DNA of 64,000 nt, from the NCBI GenBank assembly GCA_000308255.3, contig HG326667.1, forward strand, positions 111,770-175,769, in the 5' to 3' direction. Origin of the DNA: Anaerococcus pacaensis 9403502. Lineage in GTDB: Bacteria; Bacillota; Clostridia; Tissierellales; Peptoniphilaceae. Positions 44,477 to 52,639 of the stretch are shown in pieces. The translations under genes were made by a program, and so were the position numbers. The notes beneath the pieces were generated by a model, which had not been told where the DNA came from, searched no databases, and was given only the letters and a program-made list of their open reading frames with translations. Each line of letters starts with the position of its first letter. The stretch's first letter is position 1.

Positions 44477-44495
44477 TGCAAAGTTATCCTTTGCA
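44477..44495. promoter_or_regulatory. 19-bp palindrome in the ECF/AraC divergent promoter region
   Basis: TGCAAAG (44477-44483) and CTTTGCA (44489-44495) are perfect arms around TTATC. Two TTGGACATT direct repeats (44513-44521 and 44534-44542), 21 bases apart, lie between it and the araC start and fit the direct-repeat sites of AraC proteins. Confidence 0.55.
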
Positions 44496-44563
44496 ATATC
44501 TCCAAATTTTGTTTGGACATTATACTAAAAATTTTGGACATTTTATAAAAAGGAGCGCCGCAA

Positions 44564-45556
44564 ATGTATGCTGATAAATTTTATTCCGGTTTATTTTCTC
44601 AACTAAATCTAAATCCTGATAAATCTGGTATCAAACCCAGTGGTGGTTTTACCATGGTGCCAAAAGATAGTACTGGCGAAGGATATCTATGGACATACCC
44701 TGTAAATGCATTTTGTTCTATAAATATTTACCATCTTTGTTTTTATAATGAAATGCATTACAGATATTATCACCCTAAAATGTTGGTACTTTCCCAAAGT
44801 TCATTTTATGTTGCAAGAGCAATTAAAAAAAATTCTTGTAATCAAAAAAATCAACTTATTGGTTATTACCTTGATAATGGCGAGCATGAATATATAATTC
44901 CTGCTGGGATTTGGTTAGACAGTGTTGGAGTTTCAATTTTCCCTGAATATTATGAAGAATACCTTCCAAAAATATTTCATCAAGACTTTTCTTCACTTTC
45001 AGAAATAGTCCCTCGAATTGGTACAGACCTATTTATACCAAAAATCTCAACAATACTTGATGATATTGCCACATACACACCAACATCAGAAATCTCGGAA
45101 CTATTCTATGAGGCTAAAATATTAGAAATAATCGAAGCATTTTTATCTTGGAAAAGCAATGCTGTTCACAATGTTATAGACAAAGAAGATTCAGAAGCAC
45201 TTCATCGTCTTGGTCACTATTTAGAACAAAACTTTTCCAATCCAACGAACATTCAAATGTATGCACGCATGTGCAATATGAGCAAATCTAAACTGTCTGA
45301 ACTATTTCACTCAATATATGGATATACAATTGTAGAATTTATTAAGAACTGCCGCATAGATAAAGCAAAAAGATTATTATTAGAAAATGATTTATCAATA
45401 CAACAAATCGCTAGCGCTGTGGGGTATTCTCATCAAAGCAGTTTTACTTATATTTTCAAACAACATGTAGGATGCACGCCACGTGAATATAGAAAAGATA
45501 ATTCTAATTTTCACAGCATTAGTTCTACAATTTCAACTTCTAAAAACCATTTATGA
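44564..45556 (+). CDS. AraC-family activator of the ECF module
   Basis: A 330-aa protein with an N-terminal ligand-sensing part and a C-terminal AraC double helix-turn-helix (MYARMCNMSKSKLSELFHSI, IQQIASAVGYSHQSSFTYIF, then KQHVGCTPREYRK). It is divergent from the S-T-A operon, so it probably controls it. Regulators of this kind respond to siderophores or haem in related clusters. Start after AAAGGAG. Confidence 0.88.
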   Translation: MYADKFYSGLFSQLNLNPDKSGIKPSGGFTMVPKDSTGEGYLWTYPVNAFCSINIYHLCFYNEMHYRYYHPKMLVLSQSSFYVARAIKKNSCNQKNQLIGYYLDNGEHEYIIPAGIWLDSVGVSIFPEYYEEYLPKIFHQDFSSLSEIVPRIGTDLFIPKISTILDDIATYTPTSEISELFYEAKILEIIEAFLSWKSNAVHNVIDKEDSEALHRLGHYLEQNFSNPTNIQMYARMCNMSKSKLSELFHSIYGYTIVEFIKNCRIDKAKRLLLENDLSIQQIASAVGYSHQSSFTYIFKQHVGCTPREYRKDNSNFHSISSTISTSKNHL

Positions 45557-45689
45557 TATTAACAGTTCTGTAACCTCAATCATTATCTGTATTTTGGCAA
45601 TCTTTATATAGAATAGCCCACGATTATTTGTTATAATATAGTTACAAATTCAAAACTTGCTTAACGCTTGATATCTAATTTATTCTTAT

Positions 45690-45776
45690 GTAGCTTATGT
45701 AGCAAGCACAGTAAGTGTACGGACACTTACGAAAAAATTAATGGAGCATACCTTTACGGAATGCTCCATTTTTTTA
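45690..45776 (+). other. oriT-like region ahead of mobC
   Basis: GTAAGTGT (45711-45718) and ACACTTAC (45723-45730) are perfect inverted arms around ACGG. A second stem ATGGAGCAT/ATGCTCCAT (45741-45749, 45761-45769) with a T-run follows. The position directly upstream of mobC and a MobP relaxase, and the paired stems, fit an origin of transfer; the second stem may also act as terminator. Confidence 0.6.
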
Positions 45777-45837
45777 ATTTTTACCTTGTTAGGGAGAACC
45801 CTAAGACCCCGAAATATATTTTATAAAGGAGAATAAG

Positions 45838-46194
45838 ATGGCAAATAGATTTAGAAATGAAAGAATAGAAATAAAATTAACTAGAGAAGAAAAAGAAGTT
45901 TTTGAAAAGAAAATGAAACTTGCTAATTGCAAAACTATGTCCCACTTTCTTAGAAAATGCGTATTAGAAAAAGAGATTTATGTTGTAGATTTAGAACAAT
46001 TTAGAAACCTACAATGGCTACTTTCAAATGCAACAAATAACATAAACCAGATTGCAAAAGCTACTAATACAACGGGAGTAATTTACAAGAAAGACATTGA
46101 TTATATGCGAGAAAAAATAGAAAAATTGGCAAAAGAAATATGGCAGATCCATTCCCTACTTCTTAATAAATCAAAAGAAAGTTCTGGTGATTAG
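45838..46194 (+). CDS. mobC: Relaxosome protein MobC
   Basis: A 118-aa protein with a ribbon-helix-helix N-terminus (RIEIKLTREEKEVFEKKMKL, MSHFLRKCVLEKE) and a helical C-terminal half, the MobC pattern. It helps the relaxase to melt and nick oriT. The start follows AAAGGAG. It overlaps or abuts the relaxase gene. Confidence 0.88.
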   Translation: MANRFRNERIEIKLTREEKEVFEKKMKLANCKTMSHFLRKCVLEKEIYVVDLEQFRNLQWLLSNATNNINQIAKATNTTGVIYKKDIDYMREKIEKLAKEIWQIHSLLLNKSKESSGD

Positions 46195-46195
46195 T

Positions 46196-47527
46196 GTGGC
46201 AATTACAAAAATACATCCGATAAAATCAACTCTAAATTTGGCAATAGATTACATTACTAAGAGTGAAAAAACCGATGAAAAAGTCTTGGTATCTTCATTC
46301 AAATGCCATCCATCTACTGCCCATATTCAATTTATGAAAACACGAGAAGACAATGATACTAAAGGTACAGTCTTAGCTAGACATTTAATTCAATCTTTCC
46401 TACCAGGAGAGGTTGATCCTATAAAAGCTCACGAAATTGGAATGGAGTTATGCAAGAAAATTTTAAAAGAAGATTATGAATTTGTTCTTGCAACTCATAT
46501 AGATAGAGGTCATATTCATAACCATATTATTTTTAATAATGTTAATTACAAGACTGGTAAATGCTACCAGTCTAACAAAAAAACTTACCATAAAATCAGG
46601 TATCAAAGTGACGAATTATGTAAAGAAAATAAGCTTTCAGTCATTGATGAATATTATGAAGCTTACAAAAGAAAATATAAAACTGCTGGTAAATCTTGGT
46701 ATGAGTATGACCAAAACAAGAAAGGAAATTCTTGGAAATCTAAATTGCAATTTGATATAGATAGAATGATTAATAAGTCTAAATCGTGGGAAGAATTTTT
46801 AGAAAATATGAAGTCTCTTGATTATGAAATTAAGTTTGGTAAACACATAGCTTTTCGTCATAAAGATAAGAAAAGATTTACAAGAACAAAGACTATCGGA
46901 GAAGATTATACTGAGGAAAAAATCAAAGAAAGAATAGATTTAGAAATCAAAAATAAAGCTAATCCTATTAAAAAGCGTGTAGGAAATGTTATTGATGTAT
47001 CTACTAATAAAAAAGCTCAATCCTCTAAAGGTTATGAAGTTTGGGCAAGAAAACATAATATCAATACAATGGCTGAATCAATAATTAAATTGAGAGAACA
47101 AGGAATTAATTCAATTACACAACTCGATGAACTAATCAAAAAATCTGCTGATGATAGACAAGACTTGTTAGATAAAATAAAGAAGATTGAAACTGAAATG
47201 AAGAGTTTATCTCAAGATATGGAAAACATAAATACTATAAATAAGTATCGTAAAATATATAAATACCACAAGAAAAATCCTGAGGACAAACAATTTGCAG
47301 AAGAATATTATAGCGAACTTTCCGTCTATAAAATAGCCGCTAAAGAAATATTAGAAAGATATAAAAAGCTTCCAAATACAAAAGAAATACTATGCAAACT
47401 TGATGAATTACAAGAAAAAAAGAATACCCTTATGCAAGAGTATTCTTTGAATAAAGAACAATTTTTTGACCTTGTTCAGTATAGAAAAAACTATGAAAAT
47501 TATTATGGAAAGGAAGTGGAGAGATAA
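46196..47527 (+). CDS. MobP-type relaxase
   Basis: 443 aa. The N-terminal relaxase domain has the nicking Tyr19 (LAIDYITKSE) and the metal histidines in THIDRGHIHNHIIFN. The C-terminal part is a long charged coiled coil. I prefer the GTG at 46196 (MAITKIHPIKSTL), since family members begin MA.TKI; a GTG nine bases earlier is also open. It nicks the element at oriT and leads the strand into the recipient. It is one of only four complete plus-strand protein genes between 20 kb and 64 kb, with mobC, araC and the thioesterase. Confidence 0.92.
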   Translation: MAITKIHPIKSTLNLAIDYITKSEKTDEKVLVSSFKCHPSTAHIQFMKTREDNDTKGTVLARHLIQSFLPGEVDPIKAHEIGMELCKKILKEDYEFVLATHIDRGHIHNHIIFNNVNYKTGKCYQSNKKTYHKIRYQSDELCKENKLSVIDEYYEAYKRKYKTAGKSWYEYDQNKKGNSWKSKLQFDIDRMINKSKSWEEFLENMKSLDYEIKFGKHIAFRHKDKKRFTRTKTIGEDYTEEKIKERIDLEIKNKANPIKKRVGNVIDVSTNKKAQSSKGYEVWARKHNINTMAESIIKLREQGINSITQLDELIKKSADDRQDLLDKIKKIETEMKSLSQDMENINTINKYRKIYKYHKKNPEDKQFAEEYYSELSVYKIAAKEILERYKKLPNTKEILCKLDELQEKKNTLMQEYSLNKEQFFDLVQYRKNYENYYGKEVER

Positions 47528-47701
47528 AAAGATATAAGTGGATAAACTTATAGCTTCAGAGTGAAGACAAACCCGACTTTATTTATATTTCTTTACCTAT
47601 ATTACACTATTTTTACATGTTATCTTGCCTTAAGAACTTAGAAAAGAACAGACTCACAATATTATAACCATATTATTAAATCTTATAATAAGTTTATATC
47701 T

Positions 47702-48349
47702 TTACTTATTGATTAATTTTTGTTGTAAAAGTATTTTGTCTTTCAATATATATTGCATATCAGATATATTTATCAATTTTTCCTTATTATGAGTAGATAT
47801 TATGATGCACTTATTTTTAGTTTTTAATAAATCTAATTTTTCTAACATATAATGAGAAGATTCTTCATCTATACCATTAAATAATTCATCATATATCAAA
47901 TAATCTGCACATGACACTATACTTCCTATAAAGTATAATTTTTTCTTCATTCCCAGAGAAAAAGTATTTATTCGATCATTCATATTATTTTCTAAATTCA
48001 AAATTTGTAAATCTCTCTTAAATCTTTTATGTGAGAGATTTTTATCAGTATACACATTACTTACAAAATTCAAATAATCAATAGCTTTTATATCTTCATC
48101 AATAAAAGAATAACTTGGTAAATAAAATATTTTCCTTCTTATTTCTATACTATCGACATTCTCACCATCTAACAAAACAAATCCTTCATCCAAATAATAC
48201 GGCCTTACTATACAATCCAATAGAGTAGACTTTCCTACACCATTTTTTCCAAGAAGCATATTTATATTTCCACATTCGAATATTGCATTTATATTTAATA
48301 ATACATTTTTATTTTCAAAACTTTTTGTAACATTTACTAACTCTAGCAA
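47702..48349 (-). CDS. ABC-2 type exporter ATPase, candidate self-immunity
   Basis: A 215-aa single ATPase: Walker A GKNGVGKSTLLDC, a signature in the form FSLGMKKKLYFIGS, Walker B DYLIYDELFNGID. I take the TTG at 48349 as start because AAGGAGGGC lies six bases upstream; it overlaps the permease 3' end by 35 bases. The KKK after the signature is typical of antibiotic and bacteriocin resistance ABC proteins (BcrA/LanF type). It pairs with the adjacent permease. Confidence 0.87.
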   Translation of the reverse strand: MLELVNVTKSFENKNVLLNINAIFECGNINMLLGKNGVGKSTLLDCIVRPYYLDEGFVLLDGENVDSIEIRRKIFYLPSYSFIDEDIKAIDYLNFVSNVYTDKNLSHKRFKRDLQILNLENNMNDRINTFSLGMKKKLYFIGSIVSCADYLIYDELFNGIDEESSHYMLEKLDLLKTKNKCIIISTHNKEKLINISDMQYILKDKILLQQKLINK

Positions 48350-49676
48350 TAAAAGCCCTCCTTAACAAAAATAAAACCACAATATTCAATATAGAACATA
48401 CTAAGATTTCAAATTTTAAGCCACAATCAAAAATAGATATACTGTCTTTAAAAAAAGTTAAATATATTAATGAAATAATAACCACAATAAATCTTGTATA
48501 TATGTTTTTTTCCCTTTCATTTTTATCTACATTAAGCAAATAATCAACAAATAAAGCTACTTGAGACCATAAAAATAGGCTAGTTAAAATAAATAGCACA
48601 TTCAAAATAAACGCTATTTTTACTTTGCACAAAACAATCATTATATAAGGTAAAAATATTAACATCCATATAAATGTATTAATGATAACTTTCGCATTAA
48701 ACAATTCTAGTTCGTCCAATGGCACTATATCTCGTAGAATGCATATAGAATTTTCTATATAGTATGCACTAGATGAAAAATAATTGACAGAGCTCATTAA
48801 AATAGTTAAATCAAAAAATAATATATTATTATACTCATGTCCATTTAAAAAAATAATTGTTGATATCATTAAAATAAAAGATCGAATCAAATTTAATTCA
48901 AACGTTTTATTTAATAAAGTTTTTTCTAATTCTCTCTTATATAAATATTTATGTTTGAATAAATATTCATCACATATCTTTATTACTCTCTCCTTCAAAA
49001 TTGATTTTTTAGATTGAGTTAATGTATATAAGTACCTAAATATATTAGCTTGAAATAATTCATTTGTATCATTGCTTAAAATAAAAAAAGTAATCATATC
49101 AGCTAATATCAATACTAATAATACAAAAAAATAATCTTCAAAAAAATTGAATATTAAATGCATTAAAGCAGAACTAAATATAAATAATATACTCAAATTA
49201 ATGAATAAATTAGATAGCAAAATATTATTTTTTAAATTTTGTGGAATAACTATAATTCCAATATTTATAGTTAATAACGAGGATAACATTAACATGCAAT
49301 AACATAAAAAATTTGTTTTTCCAAAAATAACATCAGGCAAAATTAATGCTGAGCCCAACAATAAATATTTTGTATACTCATATATATATATTCCAAAGAT
49401 AACTTTCTTTAATTTTAATGGATATATCGATATAACCTTATTATTTTTAGGTAATATAAGTTTTTTCACTATAATCATTAAGATATAAGATAAAATAATT
49501 GTTAATAATATTTCTTTTACTTGAAGTAATAAAAGCTCTTTGTTTATAGCAATATATGTTATAAAAAAACTTAAATATGCAGCAACTATATATCCCGTTA
49601 TACGAATACTGATGTTTTTTGTATCTAAGAAAATATCAGTATTCACCAACTTATTATGAATTAATACCTTTACCAT
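48315..49676 (-). CDS. ABC-2 type exporter permease, candidate self-immunity
   Basis: A 453-aa membrane protein with about 12 predicted spans grouped in two halves and a cytoplasmic stretch near residues 215-260 (TQSKKSILKERVIKICDEY). No close family recognised, but the size and the coupling to an ABC ATPase fit ABC-2 permeases. At the end of the RiPP locus it most likely protects the producer from its own peptide. Confidence 0.72.
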   Translation of the reverse strand: MVKVLIHNKLVNTDIFLDTKNISIRITGYIVAAYLSFFITYIAINKELLLLQVKEILLTIILSYILMIIVKKLILPKNNKVISIYPLKLKKVIFGIYIYEYTKYLLLGSALILPDVIFGKTNFLCYCMLMLSSLLTINIGIIVIPQNLKNNILLSNLFINLSILFIFSSALMHLIFNFFEDYFFVLLVLILADMITFFILSNDTNELFQANIFRYLYTLTQSKKSILKERVIKICDEYLFKHKYLYKRELEKTLLNKTFELNLIRSFILMISTIIFLNGHEYNNILFFDLTILMSSVNYFSSSAYYIENSICILRDIVPLDELELFNAKVIINTFIWMLIFLPYIMIVLCKVKIAFILNVLFILTSLFLWSQVALFVDYLLNVDKNEREKNIYTRFIVVIISLIYLTFFKDSISIFDCGLKFEILVCSILNIVVLFLLRRAFIARVSKCYKKF

Positions 49677-49787
49677 ACATATTCCCTATAAAATTACTGA
49701 GTTAGTTTATGCTTAAAGATAATTTAAACTTAAATTATAAATATATTTATCTTAAACATAGCTTACTTAATTATATTCTAATACACT

Positions 49788-50114
49788 CTATATTAAAGTA
49801 TAATAGTAATACGACATTCCAATTAGTACCAATAAATATATTATGGAATGAAAAATGTATAATCTTTTTTGTAAACTAAACAGCATATTTGTAATCAAGG
49901 CTAAAACTGGTATTATAAAAACGCCTATCTTAGAATCTATATATATTTGCTTAGACCCTTCATGCAAAATAGGTATTTGAACCGGAAGTTTGCTAATAAA
50001 AAATGTCGAAACTAAAAACATAATTAATATAATCACCAAATTTATATAGAAATACTTCTTAGAGTTTCCTTTATTTTCTAAGTTTGAATTTTTGTTTATA
50101 AATTTTCTTAACAT
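49788..50114 (-). CDS. DUF1648/SdpI-like membrane protein, candidate immunity protein
   Basis: A 108-aa protein with a charged N-terminus and three spans. KLPVQIPILHEGSKQ after the first span, then SKIGVFIIPVLALITN, follows the LP.Q.PIH...G...SK...P pattern of DUF1648, the domain of SdpI, which gives immunity against the SdpC toxin. The start overlaps the end of the upstream small peptide frame (ATGTTAA), so both are translated together. Confidence 0.65.
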   Translation of the reverse strand: MLRKFINKNSNLENKGNSKKYFYINLVIILIMFLVSTFFISKLPVQIPILHEGSKQIYIDSKIGVFIIPVLALITNMLFSLQKRLYIFHSIIYLLVLIGMSYYYYTLI

Positions 50115-50280
50115 TTGTTCACCTCTTTGCCATATAACGGAGCAACTGCAATTTGCGCAATTATAATTGGACTGATCATTGGTACTATCATTAATGTAAA
50201 ATTACTTTGAAAATTAATCACATTAACATTTTTTGTTTCTTCCAGAATAGTATAAATTTTAGGTTTTGTATATTTCATAA
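50108..50280 (-). pseudogene. Second module A precursor peptide, split by a frameshift
   Basis: An ATG at 50280 with AGGAGAAG upstream reads MKYTKPKIYTILEETKNVNV and then hits TGA. The frame that continues from a GTG overlapping that TGA reads INFQSNFTLMIVPMISPIII and AQIAVAPLYGKEVNKC and stops inside the next gene's start. Removing one GT from the GTGTG at the joint gives one 56-residue peptide. Its leader (Y.KP..YTI) resembles that of the intact precursor (YDKPQVVTI), and its core is hydrophobic. It may be a decayed second precursor, or two coupled peptides. Confidence 0.6.
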
Positions 50281-50305
50281 TTCTTCTCCTTTTTTGATTT
50301 TATAA

Positions 50306-50381
50306 AATTCTAGGGATATGTACAATGTAAAGTTAGTAGAATTTCTTAGTTAAAGATTTTTTGTGACATACCCCTAAAATT
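50306..50381 (-). promoter_or_regulatory. Long imperfect hairpin between the two precursor genes
   Basis: AATTTTAGGGGTATGT (minus strand, 50381-50366) and ACATATCCCTAGAATT (50321-50306) can form 16 pairs with one G-T wobble and one mismatch, over a 44-base loop. No strong U-tract follows. It may stabilise the upstream precursor mRNA or act as a partial terminator; a weak promoter could also lie in the loop. Confidence 0.45.
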
Positions 50382-50422
50382 CAGATTACTTCTTTGTCTT
50401 TTCTAACATTTTACATAAAAAT

Positions 50423-50596
50423 TTATGGAGTTATATCAATTTGAGTCCAAACTACTAAGGCTATAGCGTATGCATATACCAAAGCAACTGTTTCTTTCCA
50501 AACAACTCCAGTTGGTTGAGCTTCTACTCCTCGCGCACTATTATTTCCATCAATAGTAACTACTTGTGGTTTATCATATACTGTTGTATTCTCCAT
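50423..50596 (-). CDS. Module A RiPP precursor peptide (cysteine-free)
   Basis: An ATG at 50596, six bases after AAGGAGG, encodes 57 residues. The first 26 (MENTTVYDKPQVVTIDGN, then NSARGVEA) look like a leader with a YDKPQVVTID recognition element. The rest, QPTGVVWKETVALVY and AYAIALVVWTQIDITP, is a hydrophobic core with two Trp, two Tyr and one Lys but no Cys. It is encoded 27 bases after the radical SAM gene and downstream of a PqqD-domain gene. Possible modifications are carbon-carbon crosslinks at Trp, Tyr or Lys, epimerisation or beta-modification. I do not recognise the precursor family. Confidence 0.82.
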   Translation of the reverse strand: MENTTVYDKPQVVTIDGNNSARGVEAQPTGVVWKETVALVYAYAIALVVWTQIDITP

Positions 50597-50622
50597 TTGA
50601 ATCCTCCTTATATTAAATTCTA

Positions 50623-51663
50623 CTAACTCACGAAATCTTTAATCAATAATTTTTGATTTTTTTCAAAATCATCATCAATTAAATCAATATAAATATCTCC
50701 ATTTTTAAATGAATCAGGTAAGTACTTATTATTTTGTAAATCCATATCTTCTATACACAACAGACATTCTGAAAGTTTTTTTACCAGTTCACTATTCCAA
50801 ATATCTTTAAACCCTGCGTCCCAATACTCTGTAAATGAATGTTTTCTCAAATTTCCTACTACCAAAGGTAAGTATGGATCTACAATGATTTCCCCATTAC
50901 ATCTAACAGTACAATTATTAGTAAGAAAATTTTGTTGAGTAAATCTAATTAAATGATCTATTGGATCTCCCCAATCAATTTGTATACCAGTCTCTTCTCT
51001 ATTTAAGTCTCCAATTAACTTTACTAACTTTCTGTATTGATCTTGGCTCGGTAAAATTTTAGACACATTCTCAGTAGCCCTCCCCATTATCATTAATGGT
51101 TGCACTCTTAAAGTAGCTTTACTAAGTCCGTATTCCAACATCAAATTTCTAATACCAATGATCTCCTCTATATTATAGCTAGTAGGAGTAAACGCTATTC
51201 CTACATCAACATTCTTTTCAGAAAGAATCTTAATAGCATTTATTGCTCCATTAAATGCTCCTTCTTTATTCCTTAAATGATCATGAGAACTTGGTTTAAT
51301 TCCATCTAAACTAATTTGAATTTTATTTATGCCTGCAGAAATTAGTTCATCTGCTACATCATTAGTTAACAAAATACCATTAGTCACAATAGCTAAATTA
51401 TAACAATCATATTCTCTTAATTTCTTACAACATTTTAAAATCAAATTTTTTCGCAAGAGTGTTTCGCCACCACAGAAACAAAAATTCAATAATTTTATAT
51501 CTCTAAACTCTTCTATGAACTTCAAAACTTCGATATCTGATAATTCATTTTCTGACTGCAAATTAGTTCCACTGCTATTATAACAATGTAAACATCGTAA
51601 ATTACATTTATTAGTGATATCAAAACTAACTTGATGAGGTCCAATTACAAATTCTCTATCCAT
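50623..51663 (-). CDS. Radical SAM peptide-modifying enzyme of module A
   Basis: A 346-aa protein. C20, C24 and C27 (TNKCNLRCLHCY) bind the SAM-cleaving cluster. FCGGETLLRK is the GGE motif, VTNGILL and IQISLDG are other barrel landmarks. The C-terminal part has more cysteines (CTVRCNG and CLLCIED) that fit a SPASM- or twitch-like auxiliary cluster, preceded by VDPYLPLVVGNL and FTEYWDAGFKDIW. It should install a modification on the neighbouring precursor. It follows the PqqD/GNAT gene by two bases and precedes the precursor gene. Confidence 0.9.
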   Translation of the reverse strand: MDREFVIGPHQVSFDITNKCNLRCLHCYNSSGTNLQSENELSDIEVLKFIEEFRDIKLLNFCFCGGETLLRKNLILKCCKKLREYDCYNLAIVTNGILLTNDVADELISAGINKIQISLDGIKPSSHDHLRNKEGAFNGAINAIKILSEKNVDVGIAFTPTSYNIEEIIGIRNLMLEYGLSKATLRVQPLMIMGRATENVSKILPSQDQYRKLVKLIGDLNREETGIQIDWGDPIDHLIRFTQQNFLTNNCTVRCNGEIIVDPYLPLVVGNLRKHSFTEYWDAGFKDIWNSELVKKLSECLLCIEDMDLQNNKYLPDSFKNGDIYIDLIDDDFEKNQKLLIKDFVS

Positions 51664-51665
51664 AC

Positions 51666-52541
51666 TTATATATCTCCTTCCCCATCATTAAAGAAATAGC
51701 TATAATGTTCTATATCCTTTCCATCTAATTCAGCTTTAGCTGTAAATTCTAAATTGAAATTTTTACTATTCAAAAATTCTAATATCTTTTTGTCAACATT
51801 CCCTTTTATAAATTGAATTTTTAATTTATTAACTTTAAATTCCGATATATCATTAGATAAAGTTTGTATAGCATCTAAAATAAACTCTAACTCGTTTATA
51901 TTCCCGCACATTATTCCTATAGAAGCTACAGTACTTTTAGAATTTTTATTATATTTTATAGAAATAATTGAGGATATATCATTACCATTTTTTATAACAT
52001 AAAAATCTTCACTATAACTAAATAGAGCTTCCCTTAAATATAATTCTTCCAAATAAACTTTATAATTACTCATTAAGTGAATATACTTAATATCATTTTT
52101 ATGTAATTTCAAAAAGCTTATAAGTACTCTAATTTCACTTTCATCCAATACTTCTACAGTCAAGCCATTTGATTTTGCTATTACTTTATTTTGCATATCA
52201 TTTCCTCCATCTACCCATTTAATAAATTGAAATCTATTAAATATAAATAATATTTCTAGTATATCTCGTTTTATATCGTTATACTCTAAGCCATATTTTC
52301 TTCTCATTTTATCAATGATTGAGAAAACAGAAGTTTCTCCATCACACTCTTTTATTACTTCCAAAGCAGTTGGATTAAAAAATAATTCTTGAAGTCTTGG
52401 CAATTTATTACTTCGAATACTAATAAACCCAAATTTTTCATCTCTCTGAAACTCAACATTATCCTCAATAAATTTCGGTATAGATCTTTTTAACGTAGAG
52501 TCGTCTACATCTCCGAACCCGTTTTGATACCTTATTGACAT
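51666..52541 (-). CDS. PqqD-like recognition domain fused to a GNAT-like domain
   Basis: 291 aa. Residues about 25-105 (RDEKFGFISIRSNKLPRLQE, FNPTALEVIKECDGETSVFS, DIKRDILEILFIF) are a PqqD-like RiPP recognition element that would hold the precursor leader. Residues about 125-290 resemble a GNAT acyltransferase: a central SSIISIKYNKNSKSTVASIG strand pair, a helix, and the typical ending KKILEFLNSKNFNLEFTAKA then DGKDIEHYSYFF. The second half could acetylate the peptide or be a degenerate fold used for binding. GGAGGAGG lies eight bases before the start. Confidence 0.72.
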   Translation of the reverse strand: MSIRYQNGFGDVDDSTLKRSIPKFIEDNVEFQRDEKFGFISIRSNKLPRLQELFFNPTALEVIKECDGETSVFSIIDKMRRKYGLEYNDIKRDILEILFIFNRFQFIKWVDGGNDMQNKVIAKSNGLTVEVLDESEIRVLISFLKLHKNDIKYIHLMSNYKVYLEELYLREALFSYSEDFYVIKNGNDISSIISIKYNKNSKSTVASIGIMCGNINELEFILDAIQTLSNDISEFKVNKLKIQFIKGNVDKKILEFLNSKNFNLEFTAKAELDGKDIEHYSYFFNDGEGDI

Positions 52542-52639
52542 ACCGATACCTCCTCCTACAACTAAGTTATAATTATTTTCTATCCCATGTTTCTATAGTA
52601 TGTTTTTTATATACTATATTAAAAAGCACAATATATATT

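Noticed and set aside
44345..44563. Riboswitch or T-box ahead of the ECF operon
   Set aside because: The region is short, shared with a divergent gene and shows only palindromes typical of protein operators.
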